DNA of 64,000 nucleotides from Pseudomonas koreensis (GTDB lineage: Bacteria > Pseudomonadota > Gammaproteobacteria > Pseudomonadales > Pseudomonadaceae). The translations under genes were made by a program, and so were the position numbers. A model generated the notes under the pieces. That model was given only the letters and a program-made list of their open reading frames with translations. It was not told the DNA's origin and ran no database searches. Below, piece after piece: positions 15,760-25,183 of the stretch; within the stretch, counting starts at the first letter, position 1; each line of letters starts with the position of its first letter. Where the stretch lies: positions 1 to 64,000 of the forward strand of contig NZ_JAOEJU010000029.1 in the NCBI RefSeq assembly GCF_025447595.1. Reading direction: 5' to 3'.

Positions 15760-17169
15760 TCAATCCTCGACCACCCAGGTGTCCTTGGTTCCGCCGCCCT
15801 GGGATGAATTCACCACCAGAGAGCCTTCACGCAGGGCGACACGGGTCAAACCGCCGGGCACGACCCGGGTTTCGCGGCCGGACAATACGAACGGACGCAG
15901 GTCGATATGGCGCGGCGCAATGCCGTTTTCGACAAAGGTCGGACAGGTCGACAGCGACAGCGTCGGTTGTGCGATGTACGCGTGGGGCTTGGCCTTGATC
16001 CGCTCGCGGAACGCATCGATTTCCGCGGTCGTCGCCGCCGGCCCCACAAGCATTCCGTAACCGCCGGAGCCCTGGGTTTCCTTGACCACCAGATCCGGGA
16101 GATTGGCCAGTACATGGGAAAGTTCAGACGGATTGCGGCATTGCCAGGTCGGGACGTTCTTCAGGATCGGCTCTTCGTCGAGGTAGAAACGGATCATCTC
16201 GGTGACAAACGGATACACCGATTTGTCGTCAGCCACGCCGGTACCGATGGCATTGGCCAGCACCACGTTGCCGGAGCGATACGACGACAGCAGCCCCGGC
16301 ACGCCCAGCATCGAATCCGGACGAAACGCCAACGGATCGAGGAACGCGTCGTCGAGCCGGCGGTAGATCACGTCCACCGCTTTCGGGCCGTCGGTGGTGC
16401 GCATGAAGACCTTGTCGTCACGCACGAACAGATCCGCGCCCTCCACCAGCTCCACGCCCATTTCCCGGGCGAGAAACGCATGCTCGAAAAACGCGCTGTT
16501 GAACCGTCCCGGTGTCAGCACCACCACACTCGGGTCGTCGATCGGGCTTGAGCTTTTCAGCGTGTCGAGCAGCAGGTTCGGGTAATGGTCGATCGGGGCA
16601 ATGCGCTGGGCCGCGAACAGTTCGGGGAACAGGCGCATCATCATCTTGCGGTCTTCGAGCATGTAGCTCACGCCGCTCGGTGTGCGCAGGTTGTCCTCGA
16701 GCACGTAATACGTGCCGTCGCCGTCGCGCACCAGATCGACACCAGAGATGTGCGAATAGATATCGCGGTGCAGATCCAGCCCTTGCATCGCCAACTGGTA
16801 TTGCTCGTTGGCCAGCACCTGCTCGGCGGGAATGATCCCGGCCTTGATGATGCGTTGCTCGTGGTAGAGGTCGGCGAGGAACATGTTCAACGCCTTGACC
16901 CGCTGGATGCAGCCGCGCTCGACGATCCGCCACTCGCTGGCGGGAATGCTGCGCGGGATGGTGTCGAAAGGAATCAGGCGCTCGGTACCCTGCTCGTCCC
17001 CGTAGAGCGTGAAGGTGATCCCGGCCCGGTGGAACAGCAGATCGGCTTCGCGTCGCCGCTGGGCCAGCAGCTCGTCAGGTGTCTCGGCCAGCCAGCGGGC
17101 AAACTCCCGGTAATGCGGGCGGACCTGGCCGCCGGCATCGTACATTTCATCAAAATAGGTGCGGATCAT
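15760..17169 (-). CDS. circularly permuted type-2 ATP-grasp protein
   Basis: This is a 469-residue protein. The start at 17169 follows AAGGAGTACGGC. Segments ISGVDLVRDGDGTYYVLEDN, YRRLDDAFLDPLAF, VKETQGSGGYGM and HIDLRPFVL match the CP_ATPgrasp families (PF04174, PF14403), which join a carboxylate to an amine using ATP. First gene of the operon with alpha-E and transglutaminase proteins; the set suggests synthesis and cleavage of a peptide-like bond. Product unknown. Confidence 0.88.
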   Translation of the reverse strand: MIRTYFDEMYDAGGQVRPHYREFARWLAETPDELLAQRRREADLLFHRAGITFTLYGDEQGTERLIPFDTIPRSIPASEWRIVERGCIQRVKALNMFLADLYHEQRIIKAGIIPAEQVLANEQYQLAMQGLDLHRDIYSHISGVDLVRDGDGTYYVLEDNLRTPSGVSYMLEDRKMMMRLFPELFAAQRIAPIDHYPNLLLDTLKSSSPIDDPSVVVLTPGRFNSAFFEHAFLAREMGVELVEGADLFVRDDKVFMRTTDGPKAVDVIYRRLDDAFLDPLAFRPDSMLGVPGLLSSYRSGNVVLANAIGTGVADDKSVYPFVTEMIRFYLDEEPILKNVPTWQCRNPSELSHVLANLPDLVVKETQGSGGYGMLVGPAATTAEIDAFRERIKAKPHAYIAQPTLSLSTCPTFVENGIAPRHIDLRPFVLSGRETRVVPGGLTRVALREGSLVVNSSQGGGTKDTWVVED

Positions 17170-17515
17170 GCCGTACTCCTTGTCACTCCGGACATACGGG
17201 CCTTCGCAAGGCCCGTGCCATCGGCATAAACGCTTTGATTTCAATCGGTTGGATATTCACGCCACAAACCCCGCACCATTCCTGTGCGGCAATTGCCCCA
17301 ACCTGATCGCCCCCGCTTCATTGCGACGCAGTCCCGTCGCCTATCACCAGCATAGTCAGAGTTGATTTCACTGCCCGCCGATGGCTGCGGATAATCCGCG
17401 CATCCGCTGCAAAAACGTCGCTGACGAAGCACGCAGCCCCACTGATCCGGCTTGCCCCGGCAGCCCTCCCGGCCGTAACCCTGACCGGTTTCCTCTCCTT
17501 CCGGTCTTCCCTTTC
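17170..17515 (+). ncRNA. intergenic region; possible small RNA ending at the 17516 terminator
   Basis: No gene is supported between the ATP-grasp start and 17515. A strong plus-strand terminator follows directly, yet no plus-strand gene precedes it for more than 3 kb. The simplest explanation is an unannotated plus-strand transcript, perhaps a small RNA starting after about 17300. I could not pick a convincing promoter. Confidence 0.3.
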
Positions 17516-17543
17516 AGCCACCTCTTGAGGTGGCTTTTTTTTT
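17516..17543 (+). terminator. strong plus-strand terminator with no upstream gene
   Basis: AGCCACCTC-TTGA-GGTGGCT is followed by nine T. The opposite strand lacks a T run, so direction is clear. Confidence 0.85.
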
Positions 17544-17647
17544 GCGCCGGTTTCTTGTTTCAGGGTTTTGCCATGCGCCGTTCGGGGGGCAGAAACGACA
17601 ACGGCCGACCCGAAGGTCAGCCGTAGCTCGACGTGTTGCGAAAGTTA

Positions 17648-17995
17648 TCAGTTCAAACGGTGCCGGTTGCGGATCTCCTGTTTCACGCCCCAGCCTTCGA
17701 TGATGCCACCCAAGGGCTCGACCACCGCCGAAAAGCCCTGCTCGAAATCGCCAATGTCGTCGTAGGTTGCGTACATCACCTTGCTCAACTCCAGAGACCA
17801 GGCACCGTCGTCGCGTGCACTGACCTGGGCATTGATGGATTCACCGCGAAATTTGCCTGCCGCCCTGCGCGCCCGCTCCTCGTCCGGGAAAATGGCGTAG
17901 AACTCGATGGGATGGAATCGGGAAAAATCGAAACCGCCTTCTTTCATGCGGCGCAGCACGTTGCTGCTGATGTCTTCTTGATAGGCTGTGCTCAT
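17648..17995 (-). CDS. rraB: ribonuclease E inhibitor RraB family protein
   Basis: This is a 115-residue protein. The start MSTAYQEDISSNVLRRMKEG, the FHPIEFYAIFPDEE and GESINAQVSARDDG segments, and EPLGGIIEGWGVKQEI fit the RraB family (PF06877), which in E. coli binds RNase E and alters mRNA decay. GAGGGGGAC precedes the ATG. Family membership is good; function in Pseudomonas is inferred. Confidence 0.75.
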   Translation of the reverse strand: MSTAYQEDISSNVLRRMKEGGFDFSRFHPIEFYAIFPDEERARRAAGKFRGESINAQVSARDDGAWSLELSKVMYATYDDIGDFEQGFSAVVEPLGGIIEGWGVKQEIRNRHRLN

Positions 17996-18202
17996 GAATC
18001 GTCCCCCTCGCATAGATGGATAGACTTTCCGTATTCCCTGCACCGACCCAAGGGCCCAGTGCTACGGCAACCGCGTTGCCGGCGGGAAACAAGCATGTAG
18101 CTGACAAGACCAGACCTTAGCGATCCGTTCGCTGATCTCGCTTGCAGAGTAGCCCCAAGATAGAGCCGCTGCCAAGGCCTGGTAAGCAATGTAAAGGAAG
18201 TT

Positions 18203-18436
18203 TCAGATTGGGGTGATGCTGCGGATTTCGATGCTGTTCTGGGTTTTCAGGCTTTTAACGCCGGCATCGGCGGTGCGCCCTTCCAGGTCGTTCAGGTCAA
18301 GCTCGGCGGCGACCGGCAGGAATCGTTCCTTGATGAGACGGGCTGCCCGTTCGTGACTGGGGCATTCCTCGCACTCGAAGACTTCGTCGACCGTTTCACC
18401 ATGATCGTCCACGAAAGTGACTTTCCACTTTGACAT
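18203..18436 (-). CDS. conserved pseudomonad hypothetical protein, 77 residues
   Basis: The ATG at 18436 follows GAGGAGG, a very strong start. MSKWKVTFVDDHGETVDEVF looks like the first strands of a small alpha-beta protein; ECEEC gives two close cysteines. Soluble, no recognised family or function. Confidence 0.6.
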   Translation of the reverse strand: MSKWKVTFVDDHGETVDEVFECEECPSHERAARLIKERFLPVAAELDLNDLEGRTADAGVKSLKTQNSIEIRSITPI

Positions 18437-18530
18437 CGGAGCCTCCTCGATCAAACCCGCAAATGGGCTTACATCTATCTCGACTTTTGTCAGGATTGAT
18501 CGTTCCCGTGGATTGGCGCCTTCAACATGA

Positions 18531-18580
18531 AAAAAAGCCGAGGCCGGTGTGTTTTCGCACACCGACCTCGGCTTTTTCGT
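18531..18580 (-). terminator. bidirectional terminator after speE
   Basis: AAGCCGAGGTCGGTGTGC-GAAA-ACACACCGGCCTCGGCTT (minus strand) is a stem of about 18 base pairs with T runs on both sides. Confidence 0.85.
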
Positions 18581-18592
18581 ACCTGCAAACGA

Positions 18593-19468
<876 letters not shown>

Positions 19469-19607
19469 GGTGAAGTGCTCCGATGAATGCGCGGGCGCCA
19501 ATCGTCAGGTTCGATTGCCCGGGAAAGGCGCGCATTCTACGTTGCCGAAGATGACAGGTCGAACCTTCCGCTGACAGACGACATTTTGAAGCCGCAGAAA
19601 GGCAAAT

Positions 19608-19698
19608 GTGGGAGCGAGCTTGCTCGCGAAGAGGCCATCCGACTCAACACATTTGCTGAATGAAAAATCGCCTTCGCGAGCAAGCTCGCTCCCACAGG
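19608..19698. repeat. inverted pair of REP palindromes
   Basis: GTGGGAGCGAGCTTGCTCGC and its inverted copy flank about 40 bases. It lies in the gap between speE and the next gene. Confidence 0.9.
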
Positions 19699-19721
19699 AA
19701 AGAACCAGTTCAGCTGTGAAA

Positions 19722-19913
19722 CTAGATCCGCACATTGCCCCGCGGCCCGGCAATCGCCCAGATGATCAGGCCCAGCACCGGCAGGAGGATGATCAGCAGC
19801 ACCCAGAGGATTTTCATCCCGGTCTCGGCGCCGCTTTTCAGCACATTGATGATCGCCCAGATGTCGAGCGCAAGAATGATCAGGCCGACCAGGCCGTTGA
19901 ACGTGGAACCCAT
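19722..19913 (-). CDS. PLDc_N domain small membrane protein
   Basis: This 63-residue protein has two membrane helices (about 7-26 and 36-55) and ends GPRGNVRI. The LDIWAIINVLKSG and KILWVLLIILLPVLG segments are typical of the phospholipase-D-nuclease N-terminal domain family (PF13396), found alone in many bacteria without known function. GGAG seven bases before the ATG at 19913 favours it over an ATG eight codons upstream. Confidence 0.75.
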   Translation of the reverse strand: MGSTFNGLVGLIILALDIWAIINVLKSGAETGMKILWVLLIILLPVLGLIIWAIAGPRGNVRI

Positions 19914-19984
19914 GGTGTCGCTCCAGAATAGTGGCATGCACTTTTAGGATAGACGGCCGCGCACAGGGTTCCCTTTTATTGCGT

Positions 19985-20515
19985 TCAGACGTGAACCGCG
20001 ACCTTCAGCGCTTCCAGCGACGGCGCGGCGGCAATGCCGACTTCGGCGCACAGTTCCAGTACGCGCGGCACGTCGTTGCCGTAGACCAGCACCACTTGCA
20101 GCTCATCATCGAGCAGTTGGCTGAAGTTCATCAGGGTGTAACCGCCGTTTTCCTTGTTCAGGCTGCTCATCTGCACCTGGATGCGGTTAAGCGCGGTCAG
20201 CGCTTCGGTCTTGGCCAGTTGCTTGGGCTTGAGGTTGAAGTCGACGCCCGGGCCGAACGAGGCAACGATCTGCGCGAACAGGTCGGCGTAAGTATCCGCC
20301 TGGAACAGCACGGTCTCCGGCAGATTGCCAACCACGACCCACTCGCCCAGCGGAATCGGGAAAGTGTCGTCGTAGTTGATGTCCGGGTTGGCGGTCAGAA
20401 AAGCGTCGGCATCGGCGTAGGCCTGCGCCGCTTCGTCAGCGACCTTCAGGATCTCGTCTTCGCCCATGCAGCCGGAGCTGATTTTGCTGATAAGTTCGGC
20501 GAGTGCGGCTTTCAT
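19985..20515 (-). CDS. conserved pseudomonad hypothetical protein, 176 residues
   Basis: This cytoplasmic acidic protein begins MKAALAELISKISSGCMGED. The middle GEWVVVGNLPETVLFQADTY suggests a beta-rich fold; the end is helical. There is no signal peptide, metal motif or recognised family. It sits 90 bases from the ankyrin gene in the same direction. Function unknown. Confidence 0.6.
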   Translation of the reverse strand: MKAALAELISKISSGCMGEDEILKVADEAAQAYADADAFLTANPDINYDDTFPIPLGEWVVVGNLPETVLFQADTYADLFAQIVASFGPGVDFNLKPKQLAKTEALTALNRIQVQMSSLNKENGGYTLMNFSQLLDDELQVVLVYGNDVPRVLELCAEVGIAAAPSLEALKVAVHV

Positions 20516-20605
20516 GGGTGCGGATCCTGTGGCGAAGGGAATTTTGAGGGCGCGAAGGATAGCGCATTCTCGCCTTCGCCACAGAGCGGGTTCCGGCCAG
20601 CGGTG

Positions 20606-21124
20606 TCAGCCCAACAGTTTTTCCAGCTGCGCGGTGGTGTCCACGGCGCCCATGGTGCGGGCCGCGTCCAGCGCGGTGACGCCGTTGGCGTCCTTGGCTT
20701 TCGGGTCGGCGCCCTGGTCGATCAGGAAATCGACGATTTCAACGCGGTTGAACATCGCCGCCATCATCAGCGCCGTGCGGCCGTCGAAGGAAGCGCCTTC
20801 GATCTGCGCCCCACCGGCGACCAATGCCTTGACCACGGCCAGATCACCCTTGAACGCAGCGCCGGCAATCGGGCTCTGGCCGTTGCCGTTGCGTTGTTCC
20901 GGGTCGGCCTTGTGCTTGAGCAGCACTTGCACCGCGTCCACATGCCCGTAGTAACTGGCGAGCATCAGCAGAGTATCGCCCTTGCTGTTGGTCAGGTTTA
21001 CCGGCAGACCGGCCGTGATCAGGCGATCCAGCATCACCGCATCGCCCTCGCGCGCCTTGTTGAATACCTGCTCGGTGAATTCGGCAGCTTCTTCGGGGGT
21101 CATCTGGCGGCTTTGGTCGGACAT
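20606..21124 (-). CDS. ankyrin repeat protein
   Basis: This 172-residue protein has four ankyrin repeats between about residues 15 and 160, with consensus pieces GDTLLMLASYYGHVDAVQVL, GAAFKGDLAVVKALVAGGA and GRTALMMAAMFNRVEIVDFL. No signal peptide is seen, so it is probably cytoplasmic and mediates protein binding. Partner unknown. The ATG at 21124 lies after a GGAGTTGCCCC stretch. Confidence 0.85.
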   Translation of the reverse strand: MSDQSRQMTPEEAAEFTEQVFNKAREGDAVMLDRLITAGLPVNLTNSKGDTLLMLASYYGHVDAVQVLLKHKADPEQRNGNGQSPIAGAAFKGDLAVVKALVAGGAQIEGASFDGRTALMMAAMFNRVEIVDFLIDQGADPKAKDANGVTALDAARTMGAVDTTAQLEKLLG

Positions 21125-21221
21125 GGGGCAACTCCACTTTCGGTCAATCGGAAAGCCGATAGTTTCCCGAGCGCGGCGATAGCTGTCATCCCCTTTTTTC
21201 CAAGACCGCCGATAGCCAATA

Positions 21222-23060
21222 TCAATAACGGAACTTGCCTGCCCGGATATCCGCAAGGATTTCATCCGTGACCTGCACGTAGGTTTCGGTCCCCGGCAGC
21301 CAGGCATAAATCGGGTCATCGCCTGTCTGGCCGGGGTCAAAGCCTTCGTTTTTCAGGCGGGTCTTCTGGTACTTGAAGGTGCCGGTGGTCTCCATTTTCA
21401 CCTTGACCCGCAGGAACAACGGCACCGCATAGGCGGGCATACGCTGGCGGGCGAAGGCCAGCAGCTCGGCGAAATCAAGGGTCGCCAGGGACTCGGCCGG
21501 GGTGATTGCCGCCATCCCGGCGCGACCATTGGTGTTGGGGATTTCCACGCCATAGGCCACGGCTTCGGAAATGTGCGGGTGCTGGAGCAGAAGATTTTCG
21601 ACCTCGGTGGTCGAGACGTTCTCGCCCTTCCAGCGATAGGTGTCGCCGAGGCGATCGACAAACTGCGCATGACCGAATCCGATGTTGCGCAGCAGATCCC
21701 CGGTGTTGAAGAAGCGATCACCCTTGGTGAACACGTCCTGCAGCACGACCTTGGCGGTTTTCTGCGGATCGGTGTAGCCGTCCAGCGGCGCCTTGTCGTC
21801 AATCCGCGCCAGCAACAGGCCTCGCTCGCCCCGGCCGACCTTGCGCATGAATCCGTCAGCGCCGCGAATCGGTTCGCCGCTGTCCTGATCGTAGGCGACC
21901 AGTTCCCAGGCCATCAGCGAGAAACCGATGGTGTTGTCGAAATTGAGAATGTTGGTGAAGCCGATATTGCCGTCGCTGGCGGCGTACAGCTCGCAAATGT
22001 GATTCACGCCGAAACGGGTCTTGAACTCGGCCCACGCGCCGGGACGCAGACCGTTGCCGATCATCTTGCGCACATCGTGACGGCTGTCGTCGGCGCTGAG
22101 CGGCTGATCCACCAGATACCGGCACAACTCGCCGACGTAACCGATGGTGGTGGCGCGGTAGCGGCGCACATCGCTCCAGAACTGCCGGGCGCTGAACTTG
22201 CGGCGGATAGCAAAACCCGACGCGCCATTGACCGCCGAACCCCAGCACACGCAAAGCCCGGTGGCGTGGTACAGCGGCAAGGTGCAATAGACGATGTCGT
22301 CGGGGCGCATGTCGAGGGCGATCATGCCGAAGCTCGCCGAACTGCGCATCCAGCGTCCGTGTTTGAACACGCCTGCTTTCGGCAAACCGGTGGTACCGGA
22401 GGTGTAGATATAGAAACAGGGGTCGTCGAAGAAAATCTGCCGGCTGCTGGCCGGGTTGTCGCCCGAAGCGTCGGCACTGGCGCTGATCAGGTTGATGTAG
22501 CCCTCGGGCGCAATGCCCGGATGGCTGAACGTATCCTGATCGGCAACGAACCAGGCGCGCGCTGCCGGGATCGACACTTGCTCGCGTACCGCCGCAAATG
22601 CCGAAAGCAATTCTTCACCGACGACAATCGCCGCCGGCGTCACCAGATTGATGCTGTGGATCAGCGTATCGCGGGTCTGCGAGGTATTGAGCAGCGCGCT
22701 GACCGCGCCGACTTTGGCCAGGGCCAGAATCGTCACCAGCAGTTCCGGGCGGTTCTCGATGAACACCGCCACCACATCGCCTTTTCCGATGCCCTGCCCG
22801 ATCAGATAGTGAGCGATACGGTTGGCCCACTGATTGACCTGTGAATAACTCAGCACCACCTCGCCCGACAGCAGCGCCGGGCCTTCGGGATTGCGCAGGG
22901 TCGCTTGCTCGAATGTCCAGCCCAGGCCACAGGTTTGGGTCGGATCCTTGACGTTGGCCACCTTCATGCCTTTCACCACCCGTGGGATGGCTTTGGCAAT
23001 CATCGGCAGTTTGCGGAGCATCATGCCCCAGGTAATCGTGTCGCTCGGCGCGTGGCGCAT
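21222..23060 (-). CDS. FATP-type long-chain acyl-CoA synthetase
   Basis: This is a 612-residue AMP-forming ligase. The phosphate loop YTSGTTGLPKAG is at 219-230, LYAASDGNIGFTN is the A5 region and DRLGDTYRWKGENVSTTEVE holds the A7-A8 hinge. The order and DRLGDTYRWKGEN wording match the fatty-acid transport protein / very-long-chain acyl-CoA synthetase branch rather than classical FadD. It would activate a long-chain fatty acid to acyl-CoA. Monocistronic; exact substrate unknown. Confidence 0.88.
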   Translation of the reverse strand: MRHAPSDTITWGMMLRKLPMIAKAIPRVVKGMKVANVKDPTQTCGLGWTFEQATLRNPEGPALLSGEVVLSYSQVNQWANRIAHYLIGQGIGKGDVVAVFIENRPELLVTILALAKVGAVSALLNTSQTRDTLIHSINLVTPAAIVVGEELLSAFAAVREQVSIPAARAWFVADQDTFSHPGIAPEGYINLISASADASGDNPASSRQIFFDDPCFYIYTSGTTGLPKAGVFKHGRWMRSSASFGMIALDMRPDDIVYCTLPLYHATGLCVCWGSAVNGASGFAIRRKFSARQFWSDVRRYRATTIGYVGELCRYLVDQPLSADDSRHDVRKMIGNGLRPGAWAEFKTRFGVNHICELYAASDGNIGFTNILNFDNTIGFSLMAWELVAYDQDSGEPIRGADGFMRKVGRGERGLLLARIDDKAPLDGYTDPQKTAKVVLQDVFTKGDRFFNTGDLLRNIGFGHAQFVDRLGDTYRWKGENVSTTEVENLLLQHPHISEAVAYGVEIPNTNGRAGMAAITPAESLATLDFAELLAFARQRMPAYAVPLFLRVKVKMETTGTFKYQKTRLKNEGFDPGQTGDDPIYAWLPGTETYVQVTDEILADIRAGKFRY

Positions 23061-23386
23061 GGCAGCTCCCGTTCGACCTTGACGTGCAGGCCGGATTTTT
23101 ATTGTCGGGCAATCGGGTGACGCAACCGGCGCTTCTTGCGCGAGGGTCGAGGCCGAAAATACGTCAGGGCTTCGCGGGCTGTACACGCGGTTTTTGCAAT
23201 GTTTTGTATCCGCCAGCGTTACAAGACGAAGCGGGATTGCGGCCCGATGGAATGGTTCCATCGGATCGACAGCGATCCCGCAAAATGCAGGATGCACGAT
23301 GGCCATTCATGCAGATTGCACGACAGCCGAAATAAACAAATTTTATAACTTGTTGATTTATAACGATTTTAAAAAAAATGAAATGC

Positions 23387-23402
23387 TGGCACAATCGCTG
23401 CA
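23387..23402 (+). promoter_or_regulatory. candidate sigma-54 promoter of the DUF3509 gene
   Basis: TGGCACAATCGCTGCA has GG and GC exactly 10 bases apart, matching the -24/-12 consensus TGGCAC-N5-TTGCA with one mismatch. It lies 48 bases before the ATG. The preceding 60 bases are very AT-rich, as expected for a bendable IHF-type region. Not tested. Confidence 0.4.
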
Positions 23403-23449
23403 ACTCCCTACGCATGCTTGCCATTCAAGTGCATACGGAGCTGAAAGAC

Positions 23450-23728
23450 ATGAGCCTGATCCAAGAAAAATTTACCTCCCTGTTCTCCAACTTCAACGTC
23501 ACCACTGCGCCACGTCCCGATGGCGGGATTCTGCTGACGCTGAAGAGTGCCGACGGCAAAGTGTTCAAACGCGCGCTGACCTATCAGCAATTGCACGCCG
23601 CCGACCAACTGTCGTGGGCGATCAGCGCGATCCGTCGTGATCTGGCGGAACAAGCCAGCGAGCTGCCGCAAATCGGCATGCTGCAAAGTCAGCAGCGTTT
23701 TGCCCTGCCGACCTATCACTCGATGTAA
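23450..23728 (+). CDS. DUF3509 domain protein
   Basis: This 92-residue protein has the DUF3509 pattern: SLIQEKFTSLFSNFNV, then RPDGGILLTLKS, QQLHAADQLSWAISAIRRDL and MLQSQQRFALPTY. The family is nearly confined to Pseudomonas and has no known function. The ATG at 23450 has GGAG upstream. A possible sigma-54 promoter precedes it. Confidence 0.8.
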   Translation: MSLIQEKFTSLFSNFNVTTAPRPDGGILLTLKSADGKVFKRALTYQQLHAADQLSWAISAIRRDLAEQASELPQIGMLQSQQRFALPTYHSM

Positions 23729-23748
23729 TTTCACACACGCACAAACGT

Positions 23749-23836
23749 GTGGGAGCCAGCCTGCTGGCGATAGCGGTGTATCAGGCAAAATCTATTTGAC
23801 TGAACTACCGCCATCGCCAGCAGGCTGGCTCCCACA
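23749..23836. repeat. inverted pair of REP palindromes (CCAGCAGGCTGG type)
   Basis: GTGGGAGCCAGCCTGCTGGC and its inverted copy lie about 40 bases apart. This variant also occurs at 58971-59038 and differs from the GAGCAAGCTC type elsewhere in the window. Confidence 0.9.
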
Positions 23837-23858
23837 TTTGTTTTCCTGAAAAGAGGTT

Positions 23859-24542
23859 TCAGAACGCTTCCGGTTCGATCCCGGTAAAGCTGTCGACAGT
23901 CACGTGACCTTCCAGCTCCCCGCCCTCACGGGCCAAGCCGCAGGTTTGCAGGCCGGCGGCCTGGGCGGCGTCGAGTTCTTGGACGATGTCGGACAGGAAC
24001 AGGATTTCCTGCGGCTCGACACCGATGGCTTGCTGAATATTGCTGTACGACTGCGCTTCGCGCTTCGGGCCCGACGTGGTGTCGAAATAGCCGCTGAACA
24101 GCGGCGTCAGATCCCCTGCTTCCGAGCAGCCGAAAATCAGCTTCTGCGCCTGAATCGAACCGGACGAATAAACGAACAGCTGATAACCGGCTTGATGCCA
24201 GCGCTGAAGCGCCTCAACGGCGTCCGGGTAAACATGGCCTTTCAACTGCCCTGCCTGATAACCCTGCTCCCAGACCATGCCCTGCAACGCTTTCAGCGGC
24301 GTGGCCTTGCGGTCTTCGGCGATCCAGGCCAGCAGTATTTCCACGACCCGCTCCACATCAGCCTGCGGTTCGCTGCTGTCGCGGCGCACAGCGTCCAGTT
24401 GCTCGGCAACGTCCGCGCGCCGGGCGTTCTGGCGAACGAAGTCCGGCAGATGTTTCGCTGCGTACGGGAACAGCACGTCGAACACAAAACTCACCGCGCT
24501 GGTGGTGCCTTCGATGTCGGTGAGAATGACCTTGATCGACAT
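23859..24542 (-). CDS. mtnC: enolase-phosphatase E1 of methionine salvage
   Basis: This is a 227-residue HAD-superfamily enzyme. TDIEGTTSAVSFVFDVLFPY gives the nucleophile Asp9 and the enolase-phosphatase signature; YSSGSIQAQKLIF and the GPKREAQSY lysine region follow, then LFLSDIVQELDAA. It enolises and dephosphorylates 2,3-diketo-5-methylthiopentyl-1-phosphate to acireductone. Its ATG is 4 bases past the mtnD stop, so the two are coupled. Confidence 0.93.
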   Translation of the reverse strand: MSIKVILTDIEGTTSAVSFVFDVLFPYAAKHLPDFVRQNARRADVAEQLDAVRRDSSEPQADVERVVEILLAWIAEDRKATPLKALQGMVWEQGYQAGQLKGHVYPDAVEALQRWHQAGYQLFVYSSGSIQAQKLIFGCSEAGDLTPLFSGYFDTTSGPKREAQSYSNIQQAIGVEPQEILFLSDIVQELDAAQAAGLQTCGLAREGGELEGHVTVDSFTGIEPEAF

Positions 24543-24546
24543 CGGC

Positions 24547-25092
24547 TCAGTCCTCCAGACGCGGGAAGCGGCCGGCGATATCTTCGCCGGTGAAGTTGGC
24601 AACCCAGCCTTCAGGGTTGTTGAACAGGCGGATCGCCACAAAGTGCGGGTTCTCGCCCATGTCGAACCAGTGCTTGGTGCCGGCCGGCACCGAAATCAGA
24701 TCGTTCTTCTCGCACAGCACGGCGTAGACGTAATCGTCGATGTGCAGGGTAAACAGGCCACGACCGGCGACGAAGAAGCGCACTTCGTCTTCGCCATGCC
24801 GATGTTCCTCGAGGAACTTGGCGCGAAATTCGGCTTTTTGCGGGTGATCGCTGTTGAGGCTGATCACATCGACCGTGATGTAGCCGCGCTCGGTCATCAG
24901 TTTGTCGATCTGCTCTTTATAGGCACCGATCACTTCTTCCTGGCTGGCGCCCGGCTGGATCTTTGCGGCGGCTTGCCAGCGGTCGAAGCGCACGCCCTGC
25001 TCGGCCAGGGTCGAGGCGATGTCTTCGAAATGGGTCAGCACCTTGTTCGGAATCTCGGGGCTGGAAACGTGATAGACGGACAGGCTGCTCAT
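24547..25092 (-). CDS. mtnD: acireductone dioxygenase
   Basis: This is a 181-residue cupin enzyme. The metal ligands lie in EEHRHGEDEVRFFV (HxHxxxxE) and in GTKHWFD. With iron bound it converts acireductone and oxygen to formate and 4-methylthio-2-oxobutanoate, the methionine precursor; with nickel it makes the off-pathway product. Middle gene of the mtnB-mtnD-mtnC group. Confidence 0.95.
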   Translation of the reverse strand: MSSLSVYHVSSPEIPNKVLTHFEDIASTLAEQGVRFDRWQAAAKIQPGASQEEVIGAYKEQIDKLMTERGYITVDVISLNSDHPQKAEFRAKFLEEHRHGEDEVRFFVAGRGLFTLHIDDYVYAVLCEKNDLISVPAGTKHWFDMGENPHFVAIRLFNNPEGWVANFTGEDIAGRFPRLED

Positions 25093-25183
25093 GGGGCATT
25101 CCTCGGTATCGGCCTTGCCGTCCGGTTCTTTCAGACCGGTCGGGCACTGCATTCATCAGGCAAATGGGCTGGTTCTGGTGAAG

